Counted from the stretch's first letter, positions 20,968 to 28,224 are shown. The stretch: 38,724 bases of DNA from Clostridia bacterium (GCA_017468085.1 JAFUJR010000001.1:1-38724), one strand, 5' to 3'. Notes: generated by a model from the letters alone, not told the origin. Made by a program: numbers and translations.

Positions 20968-23862
20968 TTGCATACGCAAACCACGTTTTGTAACGTAAAA
21001 TGTCCTCATTGCGACAGAACGCTGAGGGCGGTAACCATACCCGGCGTGCACCTTTGTAACGGGTGTGCGGGCAGGTTTACTCTGCGCATACGCAAAAAGG
21101 CGGAACTTGCGCCAGAAAGCAACAAAAAGCAAGCCTTGTCGGCTGGCGCAGTATTCCGCAAAATCGGAAAGGCGTGTTGGCGGTTTTTGAAAAAGAATTG
21201 GGCGTATTTCCTTGCGCCGTTCCTTGTTGGGCTGTTGTATTTATTCGCGCTTTGGCAGGGGGACGTATTCCCGTTTGGGAAATATACGGCGGCAAGCTAC
21301 GATCTTTCCGCGCAGATTTGCCCGTTTATCGAACACCTTTTCGACGTTATGCGAGGAAAATCTACCTTGACTTACACCTATGCCTTGGGCGGCGGTATGG
21401 ACGTCGTGGGTACGTTTTTATATTTCTTCGTCAGTCCGTTCAGCTTTATTTTCTTGCTGTTTAGGGACGGACGAGTGGCGCACGCGTGCAGTATCGTTAT
21501 GCTGTTAAAGCTGATGGCAATCGCCTTTGCCGGTACTTGGTTTGCCAAAAAATTATTTAAAGAAATTCCCGATTATCTTTGCGTGGCGGTGGGCGTCGTC
21601 TACACCTATTGCGGTTATACCTTTGTCGCCAACACTTATATCAACTGGCTAGATTTCTTAATTTACCTGCCTTTCTGCGCGGGCGCGTTTAAGCATTTTG
21701 TCAAAACGGATAATTTTTGGCCTTTCGCGCTTTTGATGTCGGCGTGCATTTACACCTGCTTTTCCATTGCTTGTTTCTCGATGTTCGTCGTGTTCCCCAC
21801 TTTAATTCTTTACGGCGTTTTGTGCGTGGAAAAAGGTAAGAAAAATAAGTTCATCGCCTATCTGTGCTTATCGTTTGTCGTTGCGGTGCTTACTGCATTA
21901 CCCGTTTTACTGCCCGCGCTTGCCTCGTATATGCGCAGTGGCAGAGGAGGCGGACTTTTCGATAATTTCTGGTTTGGGTATTCGTTTTCTTCCCAAACGG
22001 GGGAAATTATCGGGTTTGATTCTTCTTTCTATATCAGTAGTGTAGAACTTGCGTTCTATCGCAAATTATCGTATATTATCGCGGACTCCGTATTCCTTGC
22101 CTTGACGTTGATTTGGTTCTGCCGTAAGGGATTAAAGGACCGCTTTGCAAAGTTTATGCTTATCGCAGGTATTTTTACGATGGTACCCGTTCTTGTCGAC
22201 GAGGCGACGCTCTTGATGAATATGGGCTCGTATATGTCCTATGCGCTTCGTTTCGGGTTTTTAAACGCGCTCTATTTCTTGGGCGGCGCCTGCCTTTGTT
22301 TAGAAAATATCTGTTTTAAACGCGCTTGCACTTACGACGGCGCGCCCTTGTGGGGGCGGGTCGAAAAGGAAGACGCTGTTTTCGATAAAAATGAACGGAA
22401 AACACAAAACAAACTACCCATGTCCGCGTTGAAAGTTAAAAAATCAGCGCCTATCAGCAAAAAAACGTACGTTGTATGGCTGGTGATCTGTGTGGTTGTC
22501 GGCGCGCTTGCAACGGCGTTCCTTATCTATTACGTCAACAATTATAGAAGTTTCCTGCTCCTTTTTGCAAAAGATAAAGAATCAACGGCAAATGCGTTGA
22601 AGGGATTTGCGTCCAGTTACGCGCATTCCTTGGGCGGTTTGGACGTTATCGTCCCGTTGTTTATCGTTGCGTTGGCTGTGGTCGGACTCGGTTGTATACT
22701 TATCTATAAAAAACGTATCAGCCCGCGCCTGCTTTCCTTTATCTTAATTGCCGTGGTCGGTACGCAGGTTATGTTTTATAACGACGCGCTCGTGTTCGGA
22801 AACCGTTCCGCGCAGCATATCGAGCTTGCCGATTATCAGGCGCTTTGTCAGGAATTGGACGAGCGGGAGGACGGCTATTTCCGTGTAAAGGATTACGGCG
22901 ATGAAATGACGGCGTGCGCGCCTTTGACGGGAAATACGAACGCTTTCAGCGTTTTCTCGTCGATGCTCGACGCAGACAATTTGCCCACCTATCAGCTTTT
23001 TGCCTATAAGGGCAACGGAAAAAATAGCTTTAAGAGTTCGCACAACACTAGCAAAGGCAACCGCGCGGAGGAATTTGGCGATTCCTTCTTGGGCTATAAA
23101 TACGTGATGGTTCCTAAGTCCAAAGTCAATGAAGTGGACAAAAAATCTTATCTTAAAAAGGTGATGACGACGGACGCGGAGGGCAACGAGGTGCAGCTTT
23201 CCAACGGCAGCTTTTTCGTCTATGAAAATCAATACGTATTCCCGATGGGCTACACCCTCAAAAGCGGTGATTTTGCCTTCGTTTCACCCAATGAGGCAAA
23301 CGCGACCTACCGCAAGCAAAACCAAGCGGCGCTCTACGAGTTTTTACGCGGTGAAAATTTGATGGAATTTAGAAAAAATACCCTTGTTACCGCCTCCGAC
23401 ACGGCAGAGCTTTCCGAATATTTATGGAGCAGAGCCGCCGACGTCGAGGTGGGCGCAGGAAAAATCACCGCCAAGGTTACGGCGGAGGAAGGGGAGTTCC
23501 TTTTCTTGAATTTCGTGGCGTCCAAAGGATATTCGGTAACGGTGAACGGCAAAAAGGCGGAGTTAGTCGAAAACGATATAAAATTCTTGTCCGTAGCCTT
23601 AGAGACAGGGGAAAACGAGGTAGTGTTCACTTATTCTTCGCCTTACGTAAAATACGTATGGATAGGCGCAGGCGCGACGGTTGTTGCGCTTTGCGCGGTG
23701 GCGTTCGTAACGAAGAAAACCAAGCTCATGGATAAGTGCGCCCCCGTCATTGCGTGGACGGGTATAGGGCTTGCCGTTGCGGTTGTTGCGGTGTTCATGG
23801 TCTACCCCACGGGCGCTTTCGCGGCGAAACTCGTCGAAATATTAAAACTCGCCATCGCTTAA
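20968..23862 (+). CDS. YfhO-family polytopic membrane protein with N-terminal zinc ribbon
   Basis: A 964-residue membrane protein starting at TTG; AAAGGAGG 7 bp upstream fixes this start. Residues 1-45 hold a zinc ribbon (C8, CPHC at about 13-16, CNGC at about 31-34). The first membrane helix begins at about 78, and some 13 hydrophobic segments follow. YLFALWQGDVFPFGKYTAAS and the later SYDLSAQICPFIEHL and SFIFLLFR regions match YfhO (GT-C-like fold; B. subtilis YfhO and its relatives glycosylate cell-envelope polymers). An extracytoplasmic region of about 220 residues rich in beta-strands (about 600-900) precedes the last two helices. The role is probably transfer of sugar from a polyprenyl donor. 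The fused zinc ribbon is unusual. It is a single-gene unit ended by a long hairpin terminator. Confidence 0.87.
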   Translation: MHTQTTFCNVKCPHCDRTLRAVTIPGVHLCNGCAGRFTLRIRKKAELAPESNKKQALSAGAVFRKIGKACWRFLKKNWAYFLAPFLVGLLYLFALWQGDVFPFGKYTAASYDLSAQICPFIEHLFDVMRGKSTLTYTYALGGGMDVVGTFLYFFVSPFSFIFLLFRDGRVAHACSIVMLLKLMAIAFAGTWFAKKLFKEIPDYLCVAVGVVYTYCGYTFVANTYINWLDFLIYLPFCAGAFKHFVKTDNFWPFALLMSACIYTCFSIACFSMFVVFPTLILYGVLCVEKGKKNKFIAYLCLSFVVAVLTALPVLLPALASYMRSGRGGGLFDNFWFGYSFSSQTGEIIGFDSSFYISSVELAFYRKLSYIIADSVFLALTLIWFCRKGLKDRFAKFMLIAGIFTMVPVLVDEATLLMNMGSYMSYALRFGFLNALYFLGGACLCLENICFKRACTYDGAPLWGRVEKEDAVFDKNERKTQNKLPMSALKVKKSAPISKKTYVVWLVICVVVGALATAFLIYYVNNYRSFLLLFAKDKESTANALKGFASSYAHSLGGLDVIVPLFIVALAVVGLGCILIYKKRISPRLLSFILIAVVGTQVMFYNDALVFGNRSAQHIELADYQALCQELDEREDGYFRVKDYGDEMTACAPLTGNTNAFSVFSSMLDADNLPTYQLFAYKGNGKNSFKSSHNTSKGNRAEEFGDSFLGYKYVMVPKSKVNEVDKKSYLKKVMTTDAEGNEVQLSNGSFFVYENQYVFPMGYTLKSGDFAFVSPNEANATYRKQNQAALYEFLRGENLMEFRKNTLVTASDTAELSEYLWSRAADVEVGAGKITAKVTAEEGEFLFLNFVASKGYSVTVNGKKAELVENDIKFLSVALETGENEVVFTYSSPYVKYVWIGAGATVVALCAVAFVTKKTKLMDKCAPVIAWTGIGLAVAVVAVFMVYPTGAFAAKLVEILKLAIA

Positions 23863-23931
23863 CGGAAACGAAAACCGCACGTTACTTTAAAATTTATGTT
23901 CCAATAAAATCCCCGAGGACGGAATTTTGAT

Positions 23932-23974
23932 ATGCACCCCAAAAGTTAGACAAACTTTTGGCGGTGCATTTTTT
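23932..23974 (+). terminator. Long hairpin terminator after the YfhO gene
   Basis: A 16-bp stem with one bulged base (ATGCACC-CC-AAAAGTT pairing with AACTTTTGG-C-GGTGCAT, loop AGACA) is followed by six T. The outer word TGCACCCCAAAAGTTAGACA resembles ends of IS3-family elements as I remember them, so the hairpin may derive from such an end. Confidence 0.85.
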
Positions 23975-24018
23975 GTGAAAAAAACAAACGTTACGCAATC
24001 AAGTTATGCACGTGCAAA

Positions 24019-24047
24019 TTGACCAATCGGCTTGCTTTGAGAATATA
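24019..24047 (+). promoter_or_regulatory. Possible promoter of the lipase gene
   Basis: TTGACC (24019-24024), 17 bp, AATATA (24042-24047). The -10 box is poor, but the position just behind a strong terminator and 18 bp before the ATG makes it the best candidate. Confidence 0.4.
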
Positions 24048-24065
24048 GTAAAGCAGGAGGGATTT

Positions 24066-24692
24066 ATGACTCTGCATAAATTATTTTCTGTTTGCTTGCA
24101 TATCCCGTATTCCCAAGTCGGGAAGTCTGCCAATTACGCCGTCAAAAGGGAAAACGGTACGCTGTACATATTTTTTCAAGGCTCGGACGGAAAAAACGAC
24201 TGGAAAAACAACCTGGATTTTCCCGTAAAGCCCTATAAGCGTATGGGAAAAACGATATGGTTTGCGCATCGCGGATTTTTACGGACTTGGAAAGAGCTGG
24301 AGCCCTTTCTTTATGAAAAGATTGTCGATAGGACAGTGGAAAAGGTGGTGATTGCAGGCTATTCCCACGGTGGCGCTTTGGCTATGCTCTGCCACGAGTA
24401 CGTTTGGTATCATCGCCCCGATTTGCGCGCGACGACGGAGGGCTACGGTTTTGGCGCGCCGCGCGTCTTTTGGGGCGCACAAACCGCAGAGTTGAAATCG
24501 CGTTGGGAAAAATTCACCGTTATCCGTAACTTAGACGATCTCGTTACGCACCTGCCCCCTGCGTTTTTGGGTTTTTCGCACGTCGGCGAATTGTTGAACG
24601 TCGGAAAAAAGGGGAAATATTCGTCTATCCAAGCGCACTTTCCCCAAAATATTTTAACCGAATTGCAAGCATATGATAATAAAACCGATTGA
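24066..24692 (+). CDS. Class 3 lipase-like alpha/beta hydrolase
   Basis: A 208-residue fungal-lipase-type (class 3) hydrolase. The nucleophile elbow is GYSHGGALAMLCHEYVW (GxSxG). NLDDLVTHLPP is the family's catalytic Asp segment. SIQAHFPQNI near the end supplies the His. ENGTLYIFFQGSDGKNDWKNNLDFPV is the usual oxyanion-side strand (family F-R/Q-G-T/S). The protein has no signal peptide, so it should act in the cytoplasm on a lipid or ester; the substrate is unknown. I start at 24066, where AGGAGGG lies 5 bp upstream; a longer reading from 24006 has no ribosome site and covers the promoter. It is a single-gene unit with its own terminator. Confidence 0.88.
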   Translation: MTLHKLFSVCLHIPYSQVGKSANYAVKRENGTLYIFFQGSDGKNDWKNNLDFPVKPYKRMGKTIWFAHRGFLRTWKELEPFLYEKIVDRTVEKVVIAGYSHGGALAMLCHEYVWYHRPDLRATTEGYGFGAPRVFWGAQTAELKSRWEKFTVIRNLDDLVTHLPPAFLGFSHVGELLNVGKKGKYSSIQAHFPQNILTELQAYDNKTD

Positions 24693-24723
24693 GGTAAGGG
24701 GGAACAAAAAAGTAAAAAAAATA

Positions 24724-24755
24724 GCAGAGAGTTTTTAAAGCTCTCTGCGTTTTTT
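24724..24755 (+). terminator. Terminator of the lipase gene
   Basis: The perfect 8-bp stem GCAGAGAG/CTCTCTGC with a 9-nt loop is followed by GTTTTTT. Confidence 0.92.
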
Positions 24756-24796
24756 GGTTGAGCAGATTGAATGTATCTTGAATCGATAATGAAAAA

Positions 24797-25111
24797 TTAT
24801 AAATCTAAGTCCGAAAATATCCCATACCAATACACTTGATTGTAAGTTGTCTTTACTGCTTCTTGACTTACTTGCTCTCCATTTTTTCGGCGTTGATATA
24901 AATCAAACATACTTTCAAATAATTCTCTTTTTAAAATACGTTTTCCTTGAATTACACTATTAACAAATTCTGTCTTTCCCGATTCAATAATAATAGTGTT
25001 ATTCTCTACCGTTACCCAAAACCAACGAGGGAGACGATTTGACAAAGGCGCAGTACGAACATTTCTTGGTTTTTTACTAAACTCTTGAACCAAGTTTTCA
25101 TAAGTAAGCAT
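24797..25111 (-). CDS. Small unknown protein, AT-rich gene
   Basis: A 104-residue protein I do not recognise. It is basic, with no signal peptide or membrane segment. There is an Arg/Pro-rich opening (about 14-32, KPRNVRTAPLSNRLPRWFW), two beta-strands (VTVENNTIIIESG) and a helical rest ending YWYGIFSDLDL. Aromatic Trp/Tyr residues cluster at both ends. The base composition is clearly more AT-rich than that of the neighbouring genes (ATT, AAA, TTT, ACT codons), which suggests recent acquisition. AAAGGAT precedes the ATG. It sits downstream of a tRNA-Pro gene on the same strand, a frequent landing site for mobile DNA, but no integrase or att repeat is visible. Confidence 0.65.
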   Translation of the reverse strand: MLTYENLVQEFSKKPRNVRTAPLSNRLPRWFWVTVENNTIIIESGKTEFVNSVIQGKRILKRELFESMFDLYQRRKNGEQVSQEAVKTTYNQVYWYGIFSDLDL

Positions 25112-25155
25112 AATATTATCCTTTATTAGAAAATGAATTTTACTTTTTTATAACA

Positions 25156-25190
25156 ATAGACCTAAGTTGAATGGTTCAACTTAGGTCTAT
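25156..25190 (-). terminator. Perfect 16-bp hairpin directly behind tRNA-Pro(AGG)
   Basis: ATAGACCTAAGTTGAA and its exact complement are separated by 3 nt. The hairpin starts 2 bases beyond the encoded CCA. On the minus strand it is followed by TGTTATAAAAAAG, so the T-tract is weak. It probably ends or processes the tRNA transcript. Confidence 0.65.
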
Positions 25191-25192
25191 CT

Positions 25193-25269
25193 TGGTTGAG
25201 GCAACGGGACTTGAACCCACGACCTCTTGGTCCCTAACCAAGCGCGCTACCAAACTGCGCTATGCCTCA
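25193..25269 (-). tRNA. tRNA-Pro (anticodon AGG)
   Basis: The cloverleaf can be drawn: acceptor TGAGGCA/TGCCTCA, D-arm GCGC...GCGC with loop AGTTTGGTA, anticodon stem CTTGG/CCAAG with loop TTAGGGA, T-loop TTCAAGT, discriminator A and encoded CCA. The D- and anticodon arms follow the bacterial tRNA-Pro pattern. The wobble base would be A34, and the first acceptor pair is U1-A72 instead of the usual C1-G72 of bacterial tRNA-Pro. Both are atypical; it may be a diverged but working tRNA. Confidence 0.88.
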
Positions 25270-25303
25270 ATATATTGCGCTATTTCTCAAAACAGCATAA
25301 CTT

Positions 25304-25332
25304 ATTATACTTATACCAAAACTTTTAGTCAA
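25304..25332 (-). promoter_or_regulatory. Promoter of tRNA-Pro(AGG)
   Basis: Minus strand: TTGACT (25327-25332), 17 bp, TATAAT (25304-25309). A strong promoter supports active transcription of the tRNA. Confidence 0.87.
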
Positions 25333-25528
25333 GCGTTTTTACGCGAAAATTATGAAATTTTAATATTTTTTTAAAAAATGAATCTATTTGTTGATTAGAC
25401 GTGGCAATCCAAAAAGCAAAACGCATAAAAACAGGTATTAACAGAAGGATTTTTTAATATACATACGGATAACGTTTACAAAATACGGCGCGGTGAAAAC
25501 GGATGTGTCGAGTTTTGTTTATAGACTA

Positions 25529-25558
25529 TTGACTTTTGCTTGCGTGTTGTGTTACAAT
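25529..25558 (+). promoter_or_regulatory. Promoter of the cytidine deaminase-like gene
   Basis: TTGACT (25529-25534), an 18-bp spacer, TACAAT (25553-25558). Confidence 0.75.
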
Positions 25559-25577
25559 ATAAGAAAAGAGGAAAATT

Positions 25578-25988
25578 ATGAAATTTTACGAGATTACAAA
25601 CGAGGATAAAGAACTTATAAAAATTGCCTTAAAAACTTTGGCGGAAAACTTTGACGACGGCGTGTATCGCCATACCGTCGGCGCGGCGTTGCGCTGTAAA
25701 AACGGTAAGGTGTACAGCGGCGTAAATTGCGACGGAATTCACGGCTCGTGCGCGGAATACGTGGCGATGGGCATAGCAATTTCGGCGGGGGAACGGGAGT
25801 TTGATACCATCGTTGCCGTGCATGAAAAGGCGGTAAATTGTTTACTTTCACCTTGCGGAAACTGCCGTCAAATGTTGGTGGAATATTGCCCTGATATCAA
25901 GGTGATTTTAAACGATGACGAAGGGAATATGCGTAAGGTTTCTGCAAGGGAGTTGTTGCCGTTCGCATGGAAACCCGTAATCTGCTAA
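25578..25988 (+). CDS. Cytidine/blasticidin-S deaminase-like zinc hydrolase
   Basis: A 136-residue deaminase of the homotetrameric cytidine deaminase fold. The zinc and proton-shuttle residues are C58-A-E60 (GSCAEYVAMG) and C93/C96 (SPCGNCRQML), the three-Cys site of Cdd and blasticidin-S deaminase. The end ILNDDEGNMRKVSARELLPFAW, together with LSPCGNCRQML..CPDIKVIL, follows blasticidin-S deaminase (RELLP) more closely than the housekeeping CDAs. The reaction is hydrolytic removal of an amino group from a cytosine-type ring. Pyrimidine salvage is the default expectation; a role against nucleoside antibiotics is possible. GAGG precedes the ATG. It may be co-transcribed with the 93-residue gene 72 bp downstream. 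Confidence 0.9.
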   Translation: MKFYEITNEDKELIKIALKTLAENFDDGVYRHTVGAALRCKNGKVYSGVNCDGIHGSCAEYVAMGIAISAGEREFDTIVAVHEKAVNCLLSPCGNCRQMLVEYCPDIKVILNDDEGNMRKVSARELLPFAWKPVIC

Positions 25989-26004
25989 AAACACGTTTGA
26001 CGGG

Positions 26005-26021
26005 GGTAGGTACGCGTTGAA
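26005..26021 (+). repeat. Recurrent word, copy 6 (intergenic)
   Basis: GGTAGGTACGCGTTGAA, preceded by GGG, between the deaminase gene and the 93-residue gene. One base (T for C) differs from the consensus. Confidence 0.6.
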
Positions 26022-26060
26022 TGCGTTATTTGACGAAAAAAGCGAGCGAGGATAAGGGGT

Positions 26061-26342
26061 ATGGAAAATAGAAAGTGGCTGTTCGTGGGGGTGAGCCCTT
26101 ACCCTTACCGCGGTAAAGGATATTGGTATATAGACGAAAGCGGTACAACGGCGCCGCGTACTTACGTTTGGGCGCGTATGGGTAGACGCGATAGAGAACA
26201 GATCGTGTACGTAGATTGCGTGCGTTGGTGTGATGAGGGAAATGTGCCTTATCCGCCCGATAAAGCAAAGCGAATCCTTCGTCAAACCACCTTGGAGGAA
26301 GCGGAAAAGGCTGAGGAAAGCTGGCGTGAAATTTTGGATTAA
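26061..26342 (+). CDS. Small unknown protein rich in Tyr, Trp and Arg
   Basis: A 93-residue protein I do not recognise. It opens with beta-strand-like MENRKWLFVGVSPYPYRGKG, has a central basic part (WARMGRRDREQIVYVDCVRW) and ends in an acidic helix (TLEEAEKAEESWREIL). No signal peptide, membrane helix or known motif is visible. The composition matches neighbouring native genes, and GAGGATAAGGGG precedes the ATG, so it is probably a real gene. It follows the deaminase gene with no terminator in between. The short length, a single beta unit and a C-terminal helix would fit a small nucleic-acid- or protein-binding domain, which is only a guess. Confidence 0.6.
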   Translation: MENRKWLFVGVSPYPYRGKGYWYIDESGTTAPRTYVWARMGRRDREQIVYVDCVRWCDEGNVPYPPDKAKRILRQTTLEEAEKAEESWREILD

Positions 26343-26368
26343 ACGGCGTTTTTTAGCGAAAGATAGGG

Positions 26369-26385
26369 GGCAGGTACGCGTTGAA
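26369..26385 (+). repeat. Recurrent word, copy 7 (intergenic)
   Basis: GGCAGGTACGCGTTGAA, an exact match to the consensus, preceded by GGG, 27 bp after the 93-residue gene. Confidence 0.65.
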
Positions 26386-26457
26386 TATAAAAATTTTGTT
26401 CATAGGAAGGGCGAAAAATATTCTTTGCAAAACTTTTGCGATAGGCAAGAAAAAGGT

Positions 26458-26486
26458 TTGACAATCGCGTACTGATTTGCTATAAT
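26458..26486 (+). promoter_or_regulatory. Promoter of tRNA-Pro(CGG)
   Basis: TTGACA (26458-26463), 17 bp, TATAAT (26481-26486): full consensus. Confidence 0.92.
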
Positions 26487-26529
26487 ATTTTCGTTTCCGT
26501 GCTAAGCAGACAACGAGAAACTTACAATT

Positions 26530-26605
26530 CGAGGCGTAGCGCAGCTGGTAGCGCGCAGCGTTCGGGACGCTGAGGTCGTGGGTTCGATCCCCGTCGCCTC
26601 GACCA
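26530..26605 (+). tRNA. tRNA-Pro (anticodon CGG)
   Basis: Acceptor CGAGGCG/CGCCTCG, D-arm GCGC/GCGC with loop AGCTGGTA, anticodon stem CAGCG/CGCTG around TTCGGGA (anticodon CGG), T-loop TTCGATC, discriminator A, encoded CCA. The C1-G72 pair is the usual tRNA-Pro identity element. Confidence 0.95.
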
Positions 26606-26643
26606 AAAACACGGCGTAACCTTGTGGTTGCGCCGTGTTTTTA
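26605..26643 (+). terminator. Terminator of tRNA-Pro(CGG)
   Basis: AAAAACACGGCG pairs with CGCCGTGTTTTT, with an inner ACC/GGT pairing; the T-rich end completes it. Confidence 0.92.
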
Positions 26644-27103
26644 TGTATTGTCGACGATTGTAAGAAAGCACGTATTACCGTGGGTTCGCGCGCTCAGCTT
26701 GCTATTTTGCGAAGCAAAGAAACGTCCGCAAGAACGACTTTGAAAATAATACGAGGCTTGTCGGCGTTTCGAAGCCCTGCCCTCTGGGCAGATGCCCGTC
26801 GCCTTTTTTGATTACCGCGTATAAAATTTGGGGGTTGACAATCACGGTCAACCCTTTTATCGTCGTGCTTTTTTCAGTTTTGTGCTTTTCGCTTTTTTCG
26901 GTTATCAATTTCGCGAGCGGTCAGCGCGAAAGCCGCCGTTTTTTCGGCATTTAAGTCGGTAAGTTCGTAAGTAAAAATGGGGCGACGTTAAAACCTAAGC
27001 GCCGCAGGCTCGCTCGCAAAAGTCAAGGCGTCGTATTGTGCTCCCCAATAAACTAAAAGCCGTTATAGTCAGCGCATAGATAATTAAAGAACTTTTCGGC
27101 AGA
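26644..27103. other. 460-bp gene-free region with several hairpins
   Basis: No convincing gene. A perfect CTGCCC-TCT-GGGCAG hairpin lies at 26777-26791. A rightward terminator (GGGTTGAC...GTCAACCC, then TTTT) is at 26831-26858. The rest is rich in CGC/GCG words. A 68-codon minus-strand frame (26702-26908) has no ribosome site and an uneven composition, so I do not call it. The part at 26695-26790 resembles a dispersed noncoding repeat, loosely matching 1320-1400. Confidence 0.5.
26831..26858 (+). terminator. Terminator-like hairpin in the gene-free region
   Basis: The perfect 8-bp stem GGGTTGAC/GTCAACCC with loop AATCACG is followed by TTTTAT. No protein gene ends at its left, which hints at an unannotated short transcript. 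Confidence 0.7.
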
Positions 27104-28174
27104 TTACTCATTTTCATCCCCGATAATTTTTATCGGGAATTTTTTTGTTTGTATTTGTTTATCGCCCATGATTTGTTTATATACGTAATGCGCGGCGTAA
27201 TATCCGATATTTTTCCCGTCCTGTTCTATTATGTAGGGACGTATGGCTTTTCTTTCCGCGAAAGAAATTTCGTTGTCGAATACTACGACTCGGAGGCGTT
27301 CGGGCGTGGGAATATTAAGTTCAGTGATAGCTGAATAAGCAGTTGATAAGTATACGTCTGTAATGATAAGCGCGTCCGTTGCCGGATTTTTTTGAAGGAA
27401 ATCCTTGATGCTTTTATAAACGTAGTCGCGGTTGTTTGATTTAAGAATAAGTAAGTTGGAGTTTTTTACAGACCCATAATATTTTAATAATCCCGTGTTG
27501 TATCCGTTGATTCTTTCTTCTACGGCAGTAGCAAGAGAGGATTCGTGGGTTGCAAAAACAGGTTTTTTATATCCCTTTAAATGTAAATATTTTATAACGT
27601 CGATCATGGCGTTATAGTGATCGGTAGAGATAAAAGACAAATTGAGCGCTTTCAAATATCTATCGATGATAACCAAGGGATATTTGCTGATAGAAATTTT
27701 TAAAAGGGTTTCGTTATAATATTCGTTATCGATAGGGAAAAGAATAACTCCGTCATAGTTGGAATAAAATGCGAGCTCTAAAATTTGTTTTTCTTTTTTT
27801 AGAGTTTCTTCCGTGATTTTAATAGAAACGTCAATATTGTTCTTTTCGCAAAATTCCATAATGCCGGAATAGATTTGCTGCATAAACGCCGTTTTTAAAG
27901 AAGGCGTAATAAATAACATATGTAATTTTATGCGATTTTTTCCTCCAACCGATTTGTCGTTATTTTTAATAAAGTAACCTTTTCCGTGAACTACTTCGAC
28001 GTAGCCCTGTTTAATCAGCTTTTGATAAGCGACTCGAACGGATGGACGGCTTGCGTTGAATTTAATGGATAACATTCTTTCGCTGGGCAATTTGTAGTCT
28101 TTAATATTACGGTTGGCTTTGATGATATCAAGGAGCTCTTGCCGAATTCGATCACATAATTTAATTGGGGGCAT
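27104..28174 (-). CDS. GntR/LacI-type (AraR-like) sugar-responsive repressor
   Basis: A 356-residue regulator with an N-terminal GntR winged helix (about 1-72: PSERMLSIKFNASRPSVRVAYQKLIKQGYVEVVHGKGYF, read in parts) fused to a LacI-type periplasmic-binding-protein domain (about 80-350: NRIKLHMLFITPS, DGVILFPIDNEYY, YPLVIIDRYLKAL, TDALIITDVYLSTAY, RVVVFDN). This is the B. subtilis AraR architecture, in which a sugar releases the dimer from DNA. It is transcribed away from the carbohydrate operon, and an inverted repeat lies between the two promoters, so it most likely represses both. The inducer is unknown. AAGGAGG sits 13 bp from the ATG, a slightly long gap. The gene is AT-richer than most neighbours. 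Confidence 0.93.
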   Translation of the reverse strand: MPPIKLCDRIRQELLDIIKANRNIKDYKLPSERMLSIKFNASRPSVRVAYQKLIKQGYVEVVHGKGYFIKNNDKSVGGKNRIKLHMLFITPSLKTAFMQQIYSGIMEFCEKNNIDVSIKITEETLKKEKQILELAFYSNYDGVILFPIDNEYYNETLLKISISKYPLVIIDRYLKALNLSFISTDHYNAMIDVIKYLHLKGYKKPVFATHESSLATAVEERINGYNTGLLKYYGSVKNSNLLILKSNNRDYVYKSIKDFLQKNPATDALIITDVYLSTAYSAITELNIPTPERLRVVVFDNEISFAERKAIRPYIIEQDGKNIGYYAAHYVYKQIMGDKQIQTKKFPIKIIGDENE

Positions 28175-28224
28175 AGCGGACTTTTAACCTCCTTTTTTTA
28201 TAAAAACGTGGAAAATACACGAGT

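Larger units (their letters stand above)
25270..25577. other. 308-bp divergent intergenic region between tRNA-Pro(AGG) and the deaminase gene
   Basis: It contains the tRNA promoter at the left, the deaminase promoter at the right, and about 180 bp of AT-rich sequence between them in which I see no gene, clear repeat or operator. Confidence 0.6.

Noticed and set aside
24006-24065. Longer N-terminus for the lipase (start at 24006)
   Set aside because: There is no ribosome site, and the segment overlaps the likely promoter; AGGAGGG before 24066 fixes the shorter start.
25193-26605. Integrated element bounded by the two tRNA-Pro genes
   Set aside because: The tRNAs point in opposite directions, no integrase is present, and the similarity between them is ordinary tRNA-Pro similarity rather than an att duplication.
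26702-26908. 68-codon minus-strand open frame
   Set aside because: It has no ribosome site, crosses a terminator hairpin, and its content looks like translated noncoding repeat.
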